Shown here: in pieces, positions 7,828-17,043 of the stretch
Layout of the letters: the number at the start of each line of letters is the position of its first letter
Position numbering within the stretch: position 1 is the first letter of the stretch
Assembly (NCBI RefSeq): GCF_023150065.1
Contig: NZ_JAKLLN010000013.1
Location: 1-64,000 of the forward strand
DNA: 64,000 bases
Source: Zoogloea sp.
GTDB lineage: Bacteria; Pseudomonadota; Gammaproteobacteria; Burkholderiales; Rhodocyclaceae
Direction: 5' to 3'
Notes under the pieces: generated by a model
What the model saw: only the letters and a program-made list of their open reading frames with translations
Told to the model about the DNA's origin: nothing
Databases searched by the model: none
Program-made: the position numbers and the translations under genes

Positions 7828-10316
7828 GCGGGTTGTCGGGAGTGGGGCGAGGCGCGCTTGCATGGCGCGCTTGGGCGTTGATGCTTTGTGGCGGGCTGCT
7901 GCTGTTGGCGGGGGGCTCGCATGCGAAGGAGCGCGTGCCGTTGGAGCAGTCGGTTGTGACAGGTGTCGAAATTCGGCGCACCACGGATGGCATTCCGCAT
8001 CTGCGGGCGGGCAGTTGGCGTGAGCTCGGGATCGGCGTTGGCTATGTCCAGGCGCAGGACGCGCTGTGTACCTTGGCCGAAGCGTTCGTCACCTACGAGG
8101 GGAGGCGCGCCTGGTTCTTCGGGGCCGATGGCAGGCCGGCGCGGGACTCCACCTTCGGAAGGCCGAAGAATGTCGATCTGGATTTCTTCTTCCGCGCCTT
8201 CGCTGATGACGTCGTGTTGGCCCGTTACCGGGAGCAGCATCCGCCCGAGCTGAATGAACTCATCGACGGATTTGCTGCGGGTTACAACCGCTATCTTGCG
8301 GATGCTCGCAACGGCCGTGCTCGGGCCGTCGGTCGGTCATGCCTGAAGCAAGCTTGGGTTCGGGACATCACGGCGGACGACATTCATCGGCGCATGTATG
8401 CGGCCCAGATTGCCGCGGGCTATGCCAAGTTCGTGACCGAGATGGCCAACGCCAAGCCCACGAAGTCCGCAGCAGTGGCTGAAACGGGGAAGGGGGGCGA
8501 TACAGCGCTGCGCGCTCGGCTCGCCCAAAGGATAGGCACGCAGCCCGGCATTGGCAGCAACGTCCTCGCTTTCGGCCGCGAGGCCACGGGGGGTGACGGA
8601 GCAGTGTTGTTTGGCAATCCTCATTGGTATTGGGGCGGGCCGGATCGCTTCTACCAGATGCACCTGACGATCCCCGGCAAGGTCGATGTGGCGGGTGTCG
8701 CCTTTCTGGGTGTGCCGGTGGTCATGATCGGTTTCAACGATCATGTGGCCTGGAGTCATACGGTCTCGGAAGCACGCCGTTTCGGGCTGTTCGATGTGGC
8801 GCTGGATGAAGCCGATCCGACGCGTTATCGGGTCGATGGAAAGACCGAGGAAATGATGGCGTACGAGGTTGGCGTTGACGTGCGTGGGGATGATGGGCGC
8901 GTGCGCCGCTTGACACGCACCTTCTATCGAACCCGTTTCGGACCGATGGTGGATCTTGGTGACCACAACGCCGCCTTCGGCTGGGGCTCGGCCCACGCAT
9001 TGGTCATTCGGGATGTGAATGCGGAGAACTTTCGCATCTTCCGCAATTTCTTCTACTGGAATCAGGCGAAGTCGCTGGATGACTTCATCGCGATCCAGCG
9101 CCGCGAGGCGGCCGTGCCATGGGTTAATACGGTGGCCATTGGCCAAGGGGACGGGCGGGTCTGGTACGGCGATGTCGGAGCGGTGCCCAATGCCCCGGAC
9201 GATCTGCGCAAGGCGTGCATGACGCCGCTGGCAACGGGCTTCGCGAATGTGGATCCGCTCACTCCCGTCCTCGACGGCAGTCGCTCGGCCTGCGATTGGC
9301 GGGCCGATTTGTCCGCGGTGCAGCCGGGTGCCATGCCGGTTGCTGCATTGCCCTGGCTGCTGCGCGAAGACTATGTGGCGAACATGAACGACAGTTACTG
9401 GCTCAGCAGTGTCCGCCAGCCGTTGGAAGGGTTTCCTTCACTGTTGGGTGGCGAGCGCCAGCCGTTGGGGCTGCGGGGTAGATTGGGGCACCACATGGCG
9501 CTTGATCTGCTCCAGTGGCAGGCCGCATCGGCCGAAGCCCTGAGTCGCCGCGCGATGAGGGACGTGCTGACGCCACGGGCCTATTCGGCCGAACTGTTCA
9601 AGGATGAGGTACTCGCCCAGGCTTGTGCTCAGCGGTTGGTCCAACTGGATGCCGCCGCGCTGAAGGCAGCGGGGCTGGATGGGCTGGTGAAGGTTTCGTC
9701 AGCGGTGCGCAAGGTCGACATCGGACGGGCTTGCACAGTCCTGCGCCGCTGGTCGAACAAGGCCAATGCTGACGACCGTGGTGCCTTGCTTTGGGAGGCG
9801 CTCTGGGCTCGCCTGGAGCAGATTCCGGCCGACGACCTCTACGGGGTCGCGTTTTCCGGCGACGCACCCTTGGATTCGCCTCGCAAGCTGCAGGTGGGCG
9901 ACGGACGGGCGACCAAGGCTTTGGCTGTGACCGTGCTGGAGTTTGGTGCCAAAGGCTGGCCGTTGGATGAGGCGTTGGGTAACCGTCGCTTCGTGGCAAG
10001 CGGCGGGCATCGCTATCCGATCTATGGCGGATGTCATTCGGCGGGCTATTTCACCGTGGCCTGCGATGATGACGGTGGCAACCGAATGGGGCCGGACTCC
10101 TTGGCGAACAGCTACCTTCAGGTGGTGCGCTTCGGTTCTTTCGGAGTGGAGGCCCACACGCTGCTTGCACACGGCCAGGACGAAGCCGCAGTGGTCGGCG
10201 GTCAAGGTGCGGCCCCGGTTGCCCGGTATGCCCGCAAGGCTTGGCTGCGCTTCCCGTTCCGTGAGGACGAGATCAGGCGCGATCCAGGGTTGAAACGCAC
10301 CGTACTGCAGCGCTGA
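7815..10316 (+). CDS. Periplasmic penicillin-acylase-family (PvdQ-like) N-terminal-nucleophile hydrolase
   Basis: An 833-residue proenzyme of the Ntn-hydrolase superfamily. It has a signal peptide (hydrophobic WALMLCGGLLLLAGG, cleavage near SHA), an alpha-chain, and an autoprocessing site G-S-N at about residue 245, whose Ser becomes the N-terminal nucleophile of the beta-chain; FGNPHWYW follows. PvdQ removes the fatty acyl tail from the pyoverdine precursor in the periplasm, and the position inside a siderophore operon suggests the same job here. The GTG start at 7815 overlaps the deacetylase stop and has a GAAGGGT-like site upstream. Quorum-signal (AHL) acylase activity is an alternative seen in this family. 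Confidence 0.88.
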   Translation: MFFLSGLSGVGRGALAWRAWALMLCGGLLLLAGGSHAKERVPLEQSVVTGVEIRRTTDGIPHLRAGSWRELGIGVGYVQAQDALCTLAEAFVTYEGRRAWFFGADGRPARDSTFGRPKNVDLDFFFRAFADDVVLARYREQHPPELNELIDGFAAGYNRYLADARNGRARAVGRSCLKQAWVRDITADDIHRRMYAAQIAAGYAKFVTEMANAKPTKSAAVAETGKGGDTALRARLAQRIGTQPGIGSNVLAFGREATGGDGAVLFGNPHWYWGGPDRFYQMHLTIPGKVDVAGVAFLGVPVVMIGFNDHVAWSHTVSEARRFGLFDVALDEADPTRYRVDGKTEEMMAYEVGVDVRGDDGRVRRLTRTFYRTRFGPMVDLGDHNAAFGWGSAHALVIRDVNAENFRIFRNFFYWNQAKSLDDFIAIQRREAAVPWVNTVAIGQGDGRVWYGDVGAVPNAPDDLRKACMTPLATGFANVDPLTPVLDGSRSACDWRADLSAVQPGAMPVAALPWLLREDYVANMNDSYWLSSVRQPLEGFPSLLGGERQPLGLRGRLGHHMALDLLQWQAASAEALSRRAMRDVLTPRAYSAELFKDEVLAQACAQRLVQLDAAALKAAGLDGLVKVSSAVRKVDIGRACTVLRRWSNKANADDRGALLWEALWARLEQIPADDLYGVAFSGDAPLDSPRKLQVGDGRATKALAVTVLEFGAKGWPLDEALGNRRFVASGGHRYPIYGGCHSAGYFTVACDDDGGNRMGPDSLANSYLQVVRFGSFGVEAHTLLAHGQDEAAVVGGQGAAPVARYARKAWLRFPFREDEIRRDPGLKRTVLQR

Positions 10317-10607
10317 TAGAAGGCGCGCTTGCAGAGAAAAATGGAGCGGAGTTGAATCCGATGAGCCGGGCTGCGCCGTGTCGCATTGCTGGCACGGTGG
10401 CGGTTCTGCGGTGGGGGTAGGGTCTGGTTGGGCCTTTCTCCCGCGGATTCGCCGTTGCAGCGACGCCTTTCATTTGCCCTCCTCCATCGGAAGCCTCGTG
10501 TCGGCCGTCGATCTGGCCATTCACCAACAGGTTCATGCGCTCTACAGTGACCACCACGGTTGATCGCACGGGTCATCATCCGGGCGCGATGACCGGGGTG
10601 GATAATT
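10317..10607. other. Intergenic gap between converging acylase and FhuF genes
   Basis: Both flanking genes converge here. I see no clear terminator, and the open frames on either strand have no family resemblance or ribosome binding site, so I call no gene. Confidence 0.5.
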
Positions 10608-11390
10608 TCAATCTGGCTGTCCCGTCGGACCAAGGTATCGACCGTCTGCGCGGTGCGCCGGTGCCAGCGGGCAGGCGCCACAGTAGTCCTGACCAGGCAC
10701 ACGGTAGAACAGGCAGCACTGACGGTGCAGGGTGATGGTGCTGGCTGCCCCATCCTCGACATGCACCGCCGTGCGCTTCCGGCCGTAAAGGGGATTGGGA
10801 CGGCCATCGGGATGTGTCGGCTGTTGCAGCAATGTTTCCCGGTCCGCGGCGATGTGATCGGCGTTGTTGGTCAGTGCCAGCGCCTGCTCGAGAATGACCT
10901 CCAGGTAGCGTGCCGCGTTGCCCCAGAGAATCTTCTGCGCAAGGCGAGTCTGCCGGCCGATGGCCTTGAAGAGCGGGTCGAGGTGCTCCTCCAGCAGCGG
11001 GGCATAGCGGGTAGTTGCCGGGGTGCCGGGCATCGCGTGGCCTTCATGCCTGATGTGAAAACGGACGGGGGTGCCGATATCGTTCAGGCTCAACGCAACG
11101 TCGTCCGCGTGCATCGGAAATCGGTGTTGCAGCACGCTTGCCGCGGCGGCGGTCGGTGGCAGCAAGGCCCACAGGTAGTCCAGGCTCCAGGCGGAGGCCG
11201 CAGCGCGCAGGTCATTGCCTGTGACGCCGAGGTGGGTCGCGTAGCGCCGAATCGCATCGCCAAGCAGCGAGTCGTGGCTCACCAAGCGGGAGATGGGGAC
11301 TCCCTCGGACGGCCAATGGGAAGCCAAGGCGAGCGTCTCGCCATGGGCGGCCCATTCACCCTGGAACAGAGGCGCGAGCAGGAGAATCAA
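10608..11390 (-). CDS. fhuF: Siderophore-iron reductase, FhuF family
   Basis: A cytoplasmic [2Fe-2S] protein that reduces ferric siderophore so iron is released after uptake. The C-terminus carries the FhuF cysteine pattern C-C-x10-C-x2-C (CCLFYRVPGQDYCGACPL). I chose the TTG at 11390 because GGGGGA lies 6 bases upstream and it gives 260 residues, like E. coli FhuF (262), starting just before the conserved LLAPLF segment. A GTG at 11471 would add 27 residues without family resemblance and would lie at or before the predicted transcription start. It is divergent from the PvdE-type exporter and shares its regulatory region. Confidence 0.87.
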   Translation of the reverse strand: MILLLAPLFQGEWAAHGETLALASHWPSEGVPISRLVSHDSLLGDAIRRYATHLGVTGNDLRAAASAWSLDYLWALLPPTAAAASVLQHRFPMHADDVALSLNDIGTPVRFHIRHEGHAMPGTPATTRYAPLLEEHLDPLFKAIGRQTRLAQKILWGNAARYLEVILEQALALTNNADHIAADRETLLQQPTHPDGRPNPLYGRKRTAVHVEDGAASTITLHRQCCLFYRVPGQDYCGACPLAPAHRADGRYLGPTGQPD

Positions 11391-11475
11391 TGGGCTTCCC
11401 CCGGATTGGTGCTGTTCCTTCGTTCGCGAAAGGCAACTTGGGGATGGATCTGATAGAGATGTCTCATGCACCCAT

Positions 11476-11500
11476 GACGTTCTGGCCGGGTGGATGTTCA
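11476..11500 (-). promoter_or_regulatory. Possible weaker ECF promoter for fhuF
   Basis: On the minus strand CGTC lies at 11479-11476 and, 17 bases upstream, TGAA at 11500-11497 takes the place of TAAA. The position matches the divergent layout at 5692-5779, but the -35 has one mismatch. Confidence 0.4.
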
Positions 11501-11502
11501 GC

Positions 11503-11527
11503 TAAACAAATGAGCATGCTGCTCGTC
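11503..11527 (+). promoter_or_regulatory. Iron-starvation ECF sigma promoter for the exporter-tonB operon
   Basis: GCTAAACAAA has TAAA at 11503-11506; CGTC lies at 11524-11527, with 17 bases between. A start near 11534 leaves ~70 bases to the exporter's TTG start. Confidence 0.75.
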
Positions 11528-11606
11528 TTCGTGTTGTTGGCTCCAGAACGCGCGGTTACGCGAGCTGTTTCCGCCGCCCTTCCATTTCTTCTCAAGGTGA
11601 ACCGGT

Positions 11607-13268
11607 TTGCTTAGCTATCTGATTCAACAGTCGCGCAAGCTGCTGATCGCCGCGGCGTTGGCCAGTGTTACCAGCGGTGCATGCAGCGTGCTGCTCCTCA
11701 CGCAGATCAACGCGGCCTTGACGGCGACGTCTTCGGCGGAGCACATGATGTTGGCGTGGCGTTTTGCGGCCTTCGCGGTGGCAGCGATGTTGAGCCAGAT
11801 GGTGGCGTCGGTGCTGTTTGAGCGCTTGAACCAGCGTGCCCATGCCGACCTGCGGCGCTTCATTTCCGCGCGGGTGATCGCGGCAGACTTTCGCCGGCTG
11901 GAGGAGATCGGCGGCCCGAAGGTGCAGTCGGCCCTGTCGGAGCACAGCACGCAGGTGGCCGAGTTCTTCGTGAGCTTCCCGACGATCCTGGTCAACGCCA
12001 TCATCGTGTCGGGATGCCTGGTCTACATGGCGTGGCTCTCCTGGCAGATCTTCCTCGCGGCTGTGCTGGTCATCGGGCTGGGCTCGCTGGGTTACCACTT
12101 GGCGCACCTGCGGGCGATCCGCCACCTGGACGTGGCATCCAAGGAGCAGGATCGCCTGTTCGACCACTTCCGCTCGCTGATGGAGGGGGCCAAGGAACTG
12201 CGTCTGCATGCTGCGAAGCGCCGTCGATTCTCTGATGATGTGCTGGGTGGCTCGATCGAGACGGTGCGGCGAGAACGCGCGTTCGGCATGTCGGTGTTCC
12301 TGGTGTCCTCCGCCTGGGGCAACTTCCTGATCTACGGCTTCATCGGGCTGGTGCTGTTCGTGCTCGTGGGCGACGTGCCCGAGCGGGGGCGCATCATGAC
12401 CGGCTTCGCGCTGGTCTTTGTGTACATGGTGGCGCCGCTGGAGAACCTGCTGATCGCGTTGCCGCGCGCCAATCTGGCCAAGGTTTCCGGTGCCCGCATC
12501 GATGAAATTACGCAGCAGCTGGAGCACACCGAGCGCGATGCCGCGTCCGAGACTCCATCTGGCTTGGAGAGCGCCGTGCTGCAGGGGGTCAGTCACCGTT
12601 ACTACCATGAAGGTGTGGACGATCTGTTCACCCTGGGGCCCGTCGATCTGACCTTCTCACCCGGGCAAATCACTTATCTGGTGGGGGGTAACGGCAGCGG
12701 CAAGACCTCGCTGGCCAAGCTGCTGGTGGGCCTGTACCGGCCGGAGCAGGGCGCCATCCTGATCAACGGCGAGCCGGTCGGCGACGCAAACCGCGATCGC
12801 TACCGCCAGAGCTTCTCGGCAATCTTTTCGGACTTCCACCTGTTCGAGCAAATGCTTGATGCTGCATCGGCCGAACTGGATGCGCAAGGCAACGCCTTGC
12901 TGGAGAAGCTCCACCTGCAGCACAAGGTGCAGGTGCGCAACGGGGCCTTCACGACGCGGGCCTTGTCCCAGGGGCAACGCAAGCGGCTGGCCCTGGTGGT
13001 CGCCTATCTCGAAGATCGGCCCTTCCTGGTGTTCGACGAATGGGCCGCGGACCAGGATCCGGTGTTCAAGGATGTGTTCTACCGGGAGCTGCTGCCTGAG
13101 CTGAAGATCAAGGGCAAGGCGGTATTGGTGATCTCGCACGACGACCGCTATTTCCATCTGGCCGATCGCCTGATCCGCATGGAGAACGGACAGGTCGTGG
13201 CCATCGAGACGCCTGCCGAACGCACACTGCAGAAGTCACCGGCTGCGAATCTGACCGCCGTGTCATGA
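11607..13268 (+). CDS. pvdE: Cyclic-peptide/siderophore export ABC transporter (PvdE/SyrD type)
   Basis: A 553-residue fused membrane-ATPase exporter, here likely moving the peptide siderophore precursor from cytoplasm to periplasm, where the acylase acts. The N-terminal ~300 residues hold six membrane segments. The ATPase has Walker A GGNGSGKTS near residue 361, the PvdE-type signature SQGQRKR and Walker B FLVFDEWAADQDP near 472; the DEWAADQDP form is typical of PvdE-family proteins. The start is TTG with AAGGTGA 6 bases upstream. The stop overlaps the next gene's start (ATGA, 13265-13268). An ECF promoter lies upstream. Confidence 0.92.
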   Translation: MLSYLIQQSRKLLIAAALASVTSGACSVLLLTQINAALTATSSAEHMMLAWRFAAFAVAAMLSQMVASVLFERLNQRAHADLRRFISARVIAADFRRLEEIGGPKVQSALSEHSTQVAEFFVSFPTILVNAIIVSGCLVYMAWLSWQIFLAAVLVIGLGSLGYHLAHLRAIRHLDVASKEQDRLFDHFRSLMEGAKELRLHAAKRRRFSDDVLGGSIETVRRERAFGMSVFLVSSAWGNFLIYGFIGLVLFVLVGDVPERGRIMTGFALVFVYMVAPLENLLIALPRANLAKVSGARIDEITQQLEHTERDAASETPSGLESAVLQGVSHRYYHEGVDDLFTLGPVDLTFSPGQITYLVGGNGSGKTSLAKLLVGLYRPEQGAILINGEPVGDANRDRYRQSFSAIFSDFHLFEQMLDAASAELDAQGNALLEKLHLQHKVQVRNGAFTTRALSQGQRKRLALVVAYLEDRPFLVFDEWAADQDPVFKDVFYRELLPELKIKGKAVLVISHDDRYFHLADRLIRMENGQVVAIETPAERTLQKSPAANLTAVS

Positions 13269-14626
13269 CGATTGGGCGGATTGGAGTCGCTCGTCTGCGT
13301 TGGGGCATCGATCGTCCTTTGCTCGTGCTGGTGCACCGCTGGGTTGGGCTGGTCATGGCGGGTTTTCTGCTGGTCGCCGGGCTGACGGGGGCGCTGCTGG
13401 CCTGGAACGAGGAGTTGGAAGCGGCCATCAGCCCGCAACTGTTTCGCGTGATGCCACCGGCACCCGATGCCGCGCCCATGGATCCGCTGGTGTTGCGGGA
13501 GAGGGTGCAGGCAGCCTATCCGCAGGCATTGGTGGCCTATGCCCCGCTGGCGGTTGAACCGGGGCACGCGCTGGTGCTGCGCGTGTTCGCGCTGCCGGAC
13601 CCGGCCACGGGCATCGCGCCCGATCTGCCCAACAACCAGGTCTTCGTAGATCCGTATACCGGCCGCGTGCTGGGCGAGCGCAACTGGGGCGACATCTCCC
13701 AGGGCTTTAAGAACCTGATGCCCTTCATCTACCGGCTGCACTACCAACTCGCACTGGGTGTGGTGGGCAGCTATGCCTTTGGTGTCATCGCGCTGCTGTG
13801 GACGCTGGATTGTTTCGTCGGTGCGTACCTCACCTTTCCGGCTCCGGTGCGCAAGGGGCCCAAATCGAACTCCGCGGCAAAGACCGGCGGCAAGCCCTGG
13901 CTGACGCGCTGGTGGCCTTCGTGGAGAGTTCGCTGGACGGGTGGCAGCTACAAGGTCAATTTCGATCTGCATCGCGCGGGCGGCCTGTGGATGTGGGCCA
14001 TGCTGTTCGTGCTGGCCTGGAGCAGCGTGGCCTTCAACCTCTCCGAGGTGTACGACCCGGTGATGAGAGCCGTCTTCAGGCACCAGCCCGACGGTGGCAC
14101 CTTGCAAGCGCTGCCCGCGCCGAAGATCGATCCCGCCATCGGCTGGCACAAAGCGCGCGAACTGGGCCGCCGGCTGATGGCCGAGCAGGCCCGGGTGCAG
14201 GGCTTCACCATCCAGCGCGAGGATGCGCTGATGCACGATCCGCGCAGTGGCCTCTATCGCTACAACGTGATCAGCAGCCGCGACGTCAGTCATCGTTGGG
14301 GTGGCTCCAGCGTGGTGTTCGATGCCGACACCGGCGCCCTGAAAAGCCTATGGCTGCCGACCGGCGTGGCCAGCGGCGACACCATCCGAACCTGGCTGAC
14401 CAGCCTGCACATGGCGGCGGTGGGCGGCGTCGTGGCCGGTCTGCCGATGAAGCTGTTTATCTGCACCATGGGTCTGGTGGTGGCCATGCTGTCGGTTACC
14501 GGTGTGATCATCTGGTGGAAGAAGCGCCAGGGGCGTGCGCGTCTGGCGGCTCGGGATCTGGCGGATCGGCCCGCCGACGGTGCAGGGTTGCCCAAGAAGG
14601 CAGCCACGCAGGACAGGGCTGCGTGA
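13265..14626 (+). CDS. PepSY-domain inner-membrane protein (putative siderophore-iron reductase)
   Basis: A 453-residue PepSY-associated membrane protein. It opens with the family's first helix (HRWVGLVMAGFLLVAGLTGA, near residues 22-41, with the His conserved in these proteins), followed by a periplasmic PepSY region, two middle helices, a second PepSY part and a last helix near residue 400 (MGLVVAMLSVTGVIIWW). FpvG-like proteins of this family help strip iron from ferripyoverdine in the periplasm. Coupling to the exporter (ATGA) and to the next gene supports such a role, but no substrate is visible from sequence. Confidence 0.85.
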   Translation: MTIGRIGVARLRWGIDRPLLVLVHRWVGLVMAGFLLVAGLTGALLAWNEELEAAISPQLFRVMPPAPDAAPMDPLVLRERVQAAYPQALVAYAPLAVEPGHALVLRVFALPDPATGIAPDLPNNQVFVDPYTGRVLGERNWGDISQGFKNLMPFIYRLHYQLALGVVGSYAFGVIALLWTLDCFVGAYLTFPAPVRKGPKSNSAAKTGGKPWLTRWWPSWRVRWTGGSYKVNFDLHRAGGLWMWAMLFVLAWSSVAFNLSEVYDPVMRAVFRHQPDGGTLQALPAPKIDPAIGWHKARELGRRLMAEQARVQGFTIQREDALMHDPRSGLYRYNVISSRDVSHRWGGSSVVFDADTGALKSLWLPTGVASGDTIRTWLTSLHMAAVGGVVAGLPMKLFICTMGLVVAMLSVTGVIIWWKKRQGRARLAARDLADRPADGAGLPKKAATQDRAA

Positions 14627-14630
14627 CCTC

Positions 14631-16910
14631 ATGGGCAGACCATTCGGCACGCATTGCCCGGCCGGCTTTCGGCACCATGCGCCCACGGGTGGGCGCAGGT
14701 CTGGCCTTGTCCGCCGGGCAGCAGCCTTCGCCGTTGTATTGACCGTATCTTCGGTGATGGCATCGCAGGATTCCGTTCCTCCAGCGCCGACACGTTTGGC
14801 CGCTGCCGTGCGTCTGCCTGCGACGACGCCCGCTGGCGATCCAGTGTCATCACTGGCTGATGCGGCACCGATCGGCGGCTTCGTCCAGGTGGCTCCCGTG
14901 TCTGGGGGTGCCCCCACTCGCCGAACCGAATTGCGCATGGCTCACGACGGCAAGGCTTTGCACATCCACGTGCATGCCTACGACCCCGAGCCCTCTGCCA
15001 TCGTGGCGCAGCAGATGCGCCGGGACGTGGAGGGCATGCTCACCGAAGACCAGGTAACGCTGGTGTTCGACCCCGATGGGGACGGCCGCAACGGCTACCT
15101 CTTCGCCGTCAATGCCAACGGTGCCCAGTTCGACGCCCTGATCTTCGACGGCGGCCAGATGCGTTTCGACTGGGATGCGCTGTGGCGCAGCGAGGCGCGC
15201 ATCGAGGCCGATGGTTGGAGTGCCGACATCACGATCCCCCTGTCGGTGTTCGGGCGCGGGCGCCGAGTCAGCGGGGACGAGGTGCGCAACTGGCGCGTCA
15301 ATGCCGAGCGCTGGATGCCGCGGGGCAGCGAGCGTGTGCGGCTGGCCGGCATCCAGCCCGACAAGGAGGTGTACTCCCTGGGCGACGCCCTGCCCATGCC
15401 GGCTGTCGTTGCCGAGGACCAGGACGGATGGGGGCTGCGCCTGAAGACATCCTTGCGCGCCACCAGCGAGTCGGCCGCCGCGTCGGGTACCGGCCGGGCG
15501 CGGCAGCGCCTGGAGCCCGGCCTGGAAGTGTTTCACGAGAGTCCCTCGGGGCTGCGCACGACTGCCGCGTTGAACATCGATTTCGGTGAAGCCGAAGCAG
15601 ATGAGCGCACCGTCAACCTCACGCGCTTCGAACTCTTTCGCCCCGAGAAACGCGAGTTTTTTTTGCAAGACGCGGGGCGTTTCACCTTCGGTGGATTGGT
15701 GGAGAGCGCCGTCATCCCGTACTACTCGCGCCGGGTCGGGCTGGACGCGACCGGGCGAAGGCGCAGCCTGGATGCCGGTCTCAAGTTCTCGGGCCAGCTC
15801 GCCGGGACTGACTTTGGCCTGTTCGGCGCACGCGTGGCGGGAGGGCCGACGGAGCCCGGCGAGCCCAATCAACGCGCCGCCGAAGTGGCGGTGTTGCGCG
15901 TCGCGCGTCCGCTGGACAGCCGCAGCCGCGTAGGACTGATGGCCACCCGCGGCAACCCTGAAGGTACCTCAGGCAGCAGCCTGTGGGGTGTGGACTACCA
16001 GTTCCGGGACACCAACTGGGCGCCGCCGGGCGGGGAGGGGGGCAAGACCCTGGAGACGCATGCCTGGATGCTGGAATCGAGCAATGCCGGGTTGGGCAAC
16101 GGCCGCTCCTGGGGCGCCAGCGTGAAGTATCCCAACGTGGGTCTCACCGGCAATGCCGAAGTGCAGCACATCGATGCACGCTTCAATCCGGCCCTCGGCT
16201 ACCTCGCCGAAGCCGGCGTGACGCGAGGGCAGGGCGAATTGGGGTGGTGGCATCGCACGCGCAGGGGCGAGAGCATCATCCCCGAACTCGACTGGAGTTT
16301 TCGGCGCAAGCAAGACGGCAGCGAGCACTCGTGGCTGTTGAATCCCGAGCTGGGTTACATCAATGCGGCGGGCGATACGGCGATGGTCGAAGTGTTCTTT
16401 GAGGGCGACCAACTGGCCTCTGCCTACACCCCGGTGCCCGGTGTCACCGTGCAGCCCGGCAGCTACGGCTGGCACTACCTGTTCGGCTACCTTGAGACTT
16501 CGGCGTCCCGCCCGGTTTCGGCACATGCGGAGTTGCGCAGCGGCGGGTACTACGACGGCCACCGTGACGACCAGGTCCTGCAACTGGCCTGGAAACCCAG
16601 TCCGTACTGGGGCTGGCGGGCCGGCCTGGCCAGGAACGCGATTCGCCTGCCGGCGGGCAGCTTCACCGTTCGTACGGCCACCTTGCGACTCGATCACACG
16701 CCCAACACGCGCCTGGCGCAGAGCCTGCTGCTGCAGTGGGACAACGTGTCGAACGAAGTGGGTGTCAGCGCGCGCCTGCGCTGGTTGCTGGCATCCGATC
16801 GGGAGCTCATTTTCTCACTCGACCGTCTGGGCTACACGGGAGCGCAACGCGATCTGCTTCCCAACCAGACCCGCGCCATGCTCAAGCTGGTGTGGAACCT
16901 GGAGCGTTGA
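14631..16910 (+). CDS. DUF5916 outer-membrane protein with CBM9-like N-terminal domain
   Basis: The ATG at 14631, 4 bases after the PepSY stop, gives 759 residues with a leader (RRAAAFAVVLTVSSVMA) near residues 33-49. Residues ~60-210 resemble the carbohydrate-binding family 9-like domain that precedes DUF5916, including DQVTLVFDPDGDGRNGY. The RPEKREFFLQDAGRF signature of DUF5916 is near residue 336, and the remainder reads as beta-strand-rich, barrel-like sequence. Its place between the PepSY gene and tonB suggests a TonB-linked outer-membrane job in siderophore release or recovery, but the function of the family is not established. The reading frame also extends upstream inside the previous gene; I reject that start. 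Confidence 0.8.
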   Translation: MGRPFGTHCPAGFRHHAPTGGRRSGLVRRAAAFAVVLTVSSVMASQDSVPPAPTRLAAAVRLPATTPAGDPVSSLADAAPIGGFVQVAPVSGGAPTRRTELRMAHDGKALHIHVHAYDPEPSAIVAQQMRRDVEGMLTEDQVTLVFDPDGDGRNGYLFAVNANGAQFDALIFDGGQMRFDWDALWRSEARIEADGWSADITIPLSVFGRGRRVSGDEVRNWRVNAERWMPRGSERVRLAGIQPDKEVYSLGDALPMPAVVAEDQDGWGLRLKTSLRATSESAAASGTGRARQRLEPGLEVFHESPSGLRTTAALNIDFGEAEADERTVNLTRFELFRPEKREFFLQDAGRFTFGGLVESAVIPYYSRRVGLDATGRRRSLDAGLKFSGQLAGTDFGLFGARVAGGPTEPGEPNQRAAEVAVLRVARPLDSRSRVGLMATRGNPEGTSGSSLWGVDYQFRDTNWAPPGGEGGKTLETHAWMLESSNAGLGNGRSWGASVKYPNVGLTGNAEVQHIDARFNPALGYLAEAGVTRGQGELGWWHRTRRGESIIPELDWSFRRKQDGSEHSWLLNPELGYINAAGDTAMVEVFFEGDQLASAYTPVPGVTVQPGSYGWHYLFGYLETSASRPVSAHAELRSGGYYDGHRDDQVLQLAWKPSPYWGWRAGLARNAIRLPAGSFTVRTATLRLDHTPNTRLAQSLLLQWDNVSNEVGVSARLRWLLASDRELIFSLDRLGYTGAQRDLLPNQTRAMLKLVWNLER

Positions 16911-17043
16911 GGGGATGAGCATGGCACCACTCTTTCTGCGAAATCTCTCCCCTGTGGCTGAGGGGCCCTGCGGCGTTCGCCCTGCGTCCGACATCGAACT
17001 CGAACCCATCATCAAAGACAAGACCGAACGAAAGGGCGCCCGT

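Noticed and set aside
10273-10569. A 98-codon minus-strand frame in the gap after the acylase gene
   Set aside because: No family resemblance, no ribosome binding site, unusual composition and overlap with the acylase end.
11592-12608. A 338-codon minus-strand frame opposite the exporter
   Set aside because: His/Gln/Arg-rich shadow sequence without any motif; the plus-strand exporter is certain.
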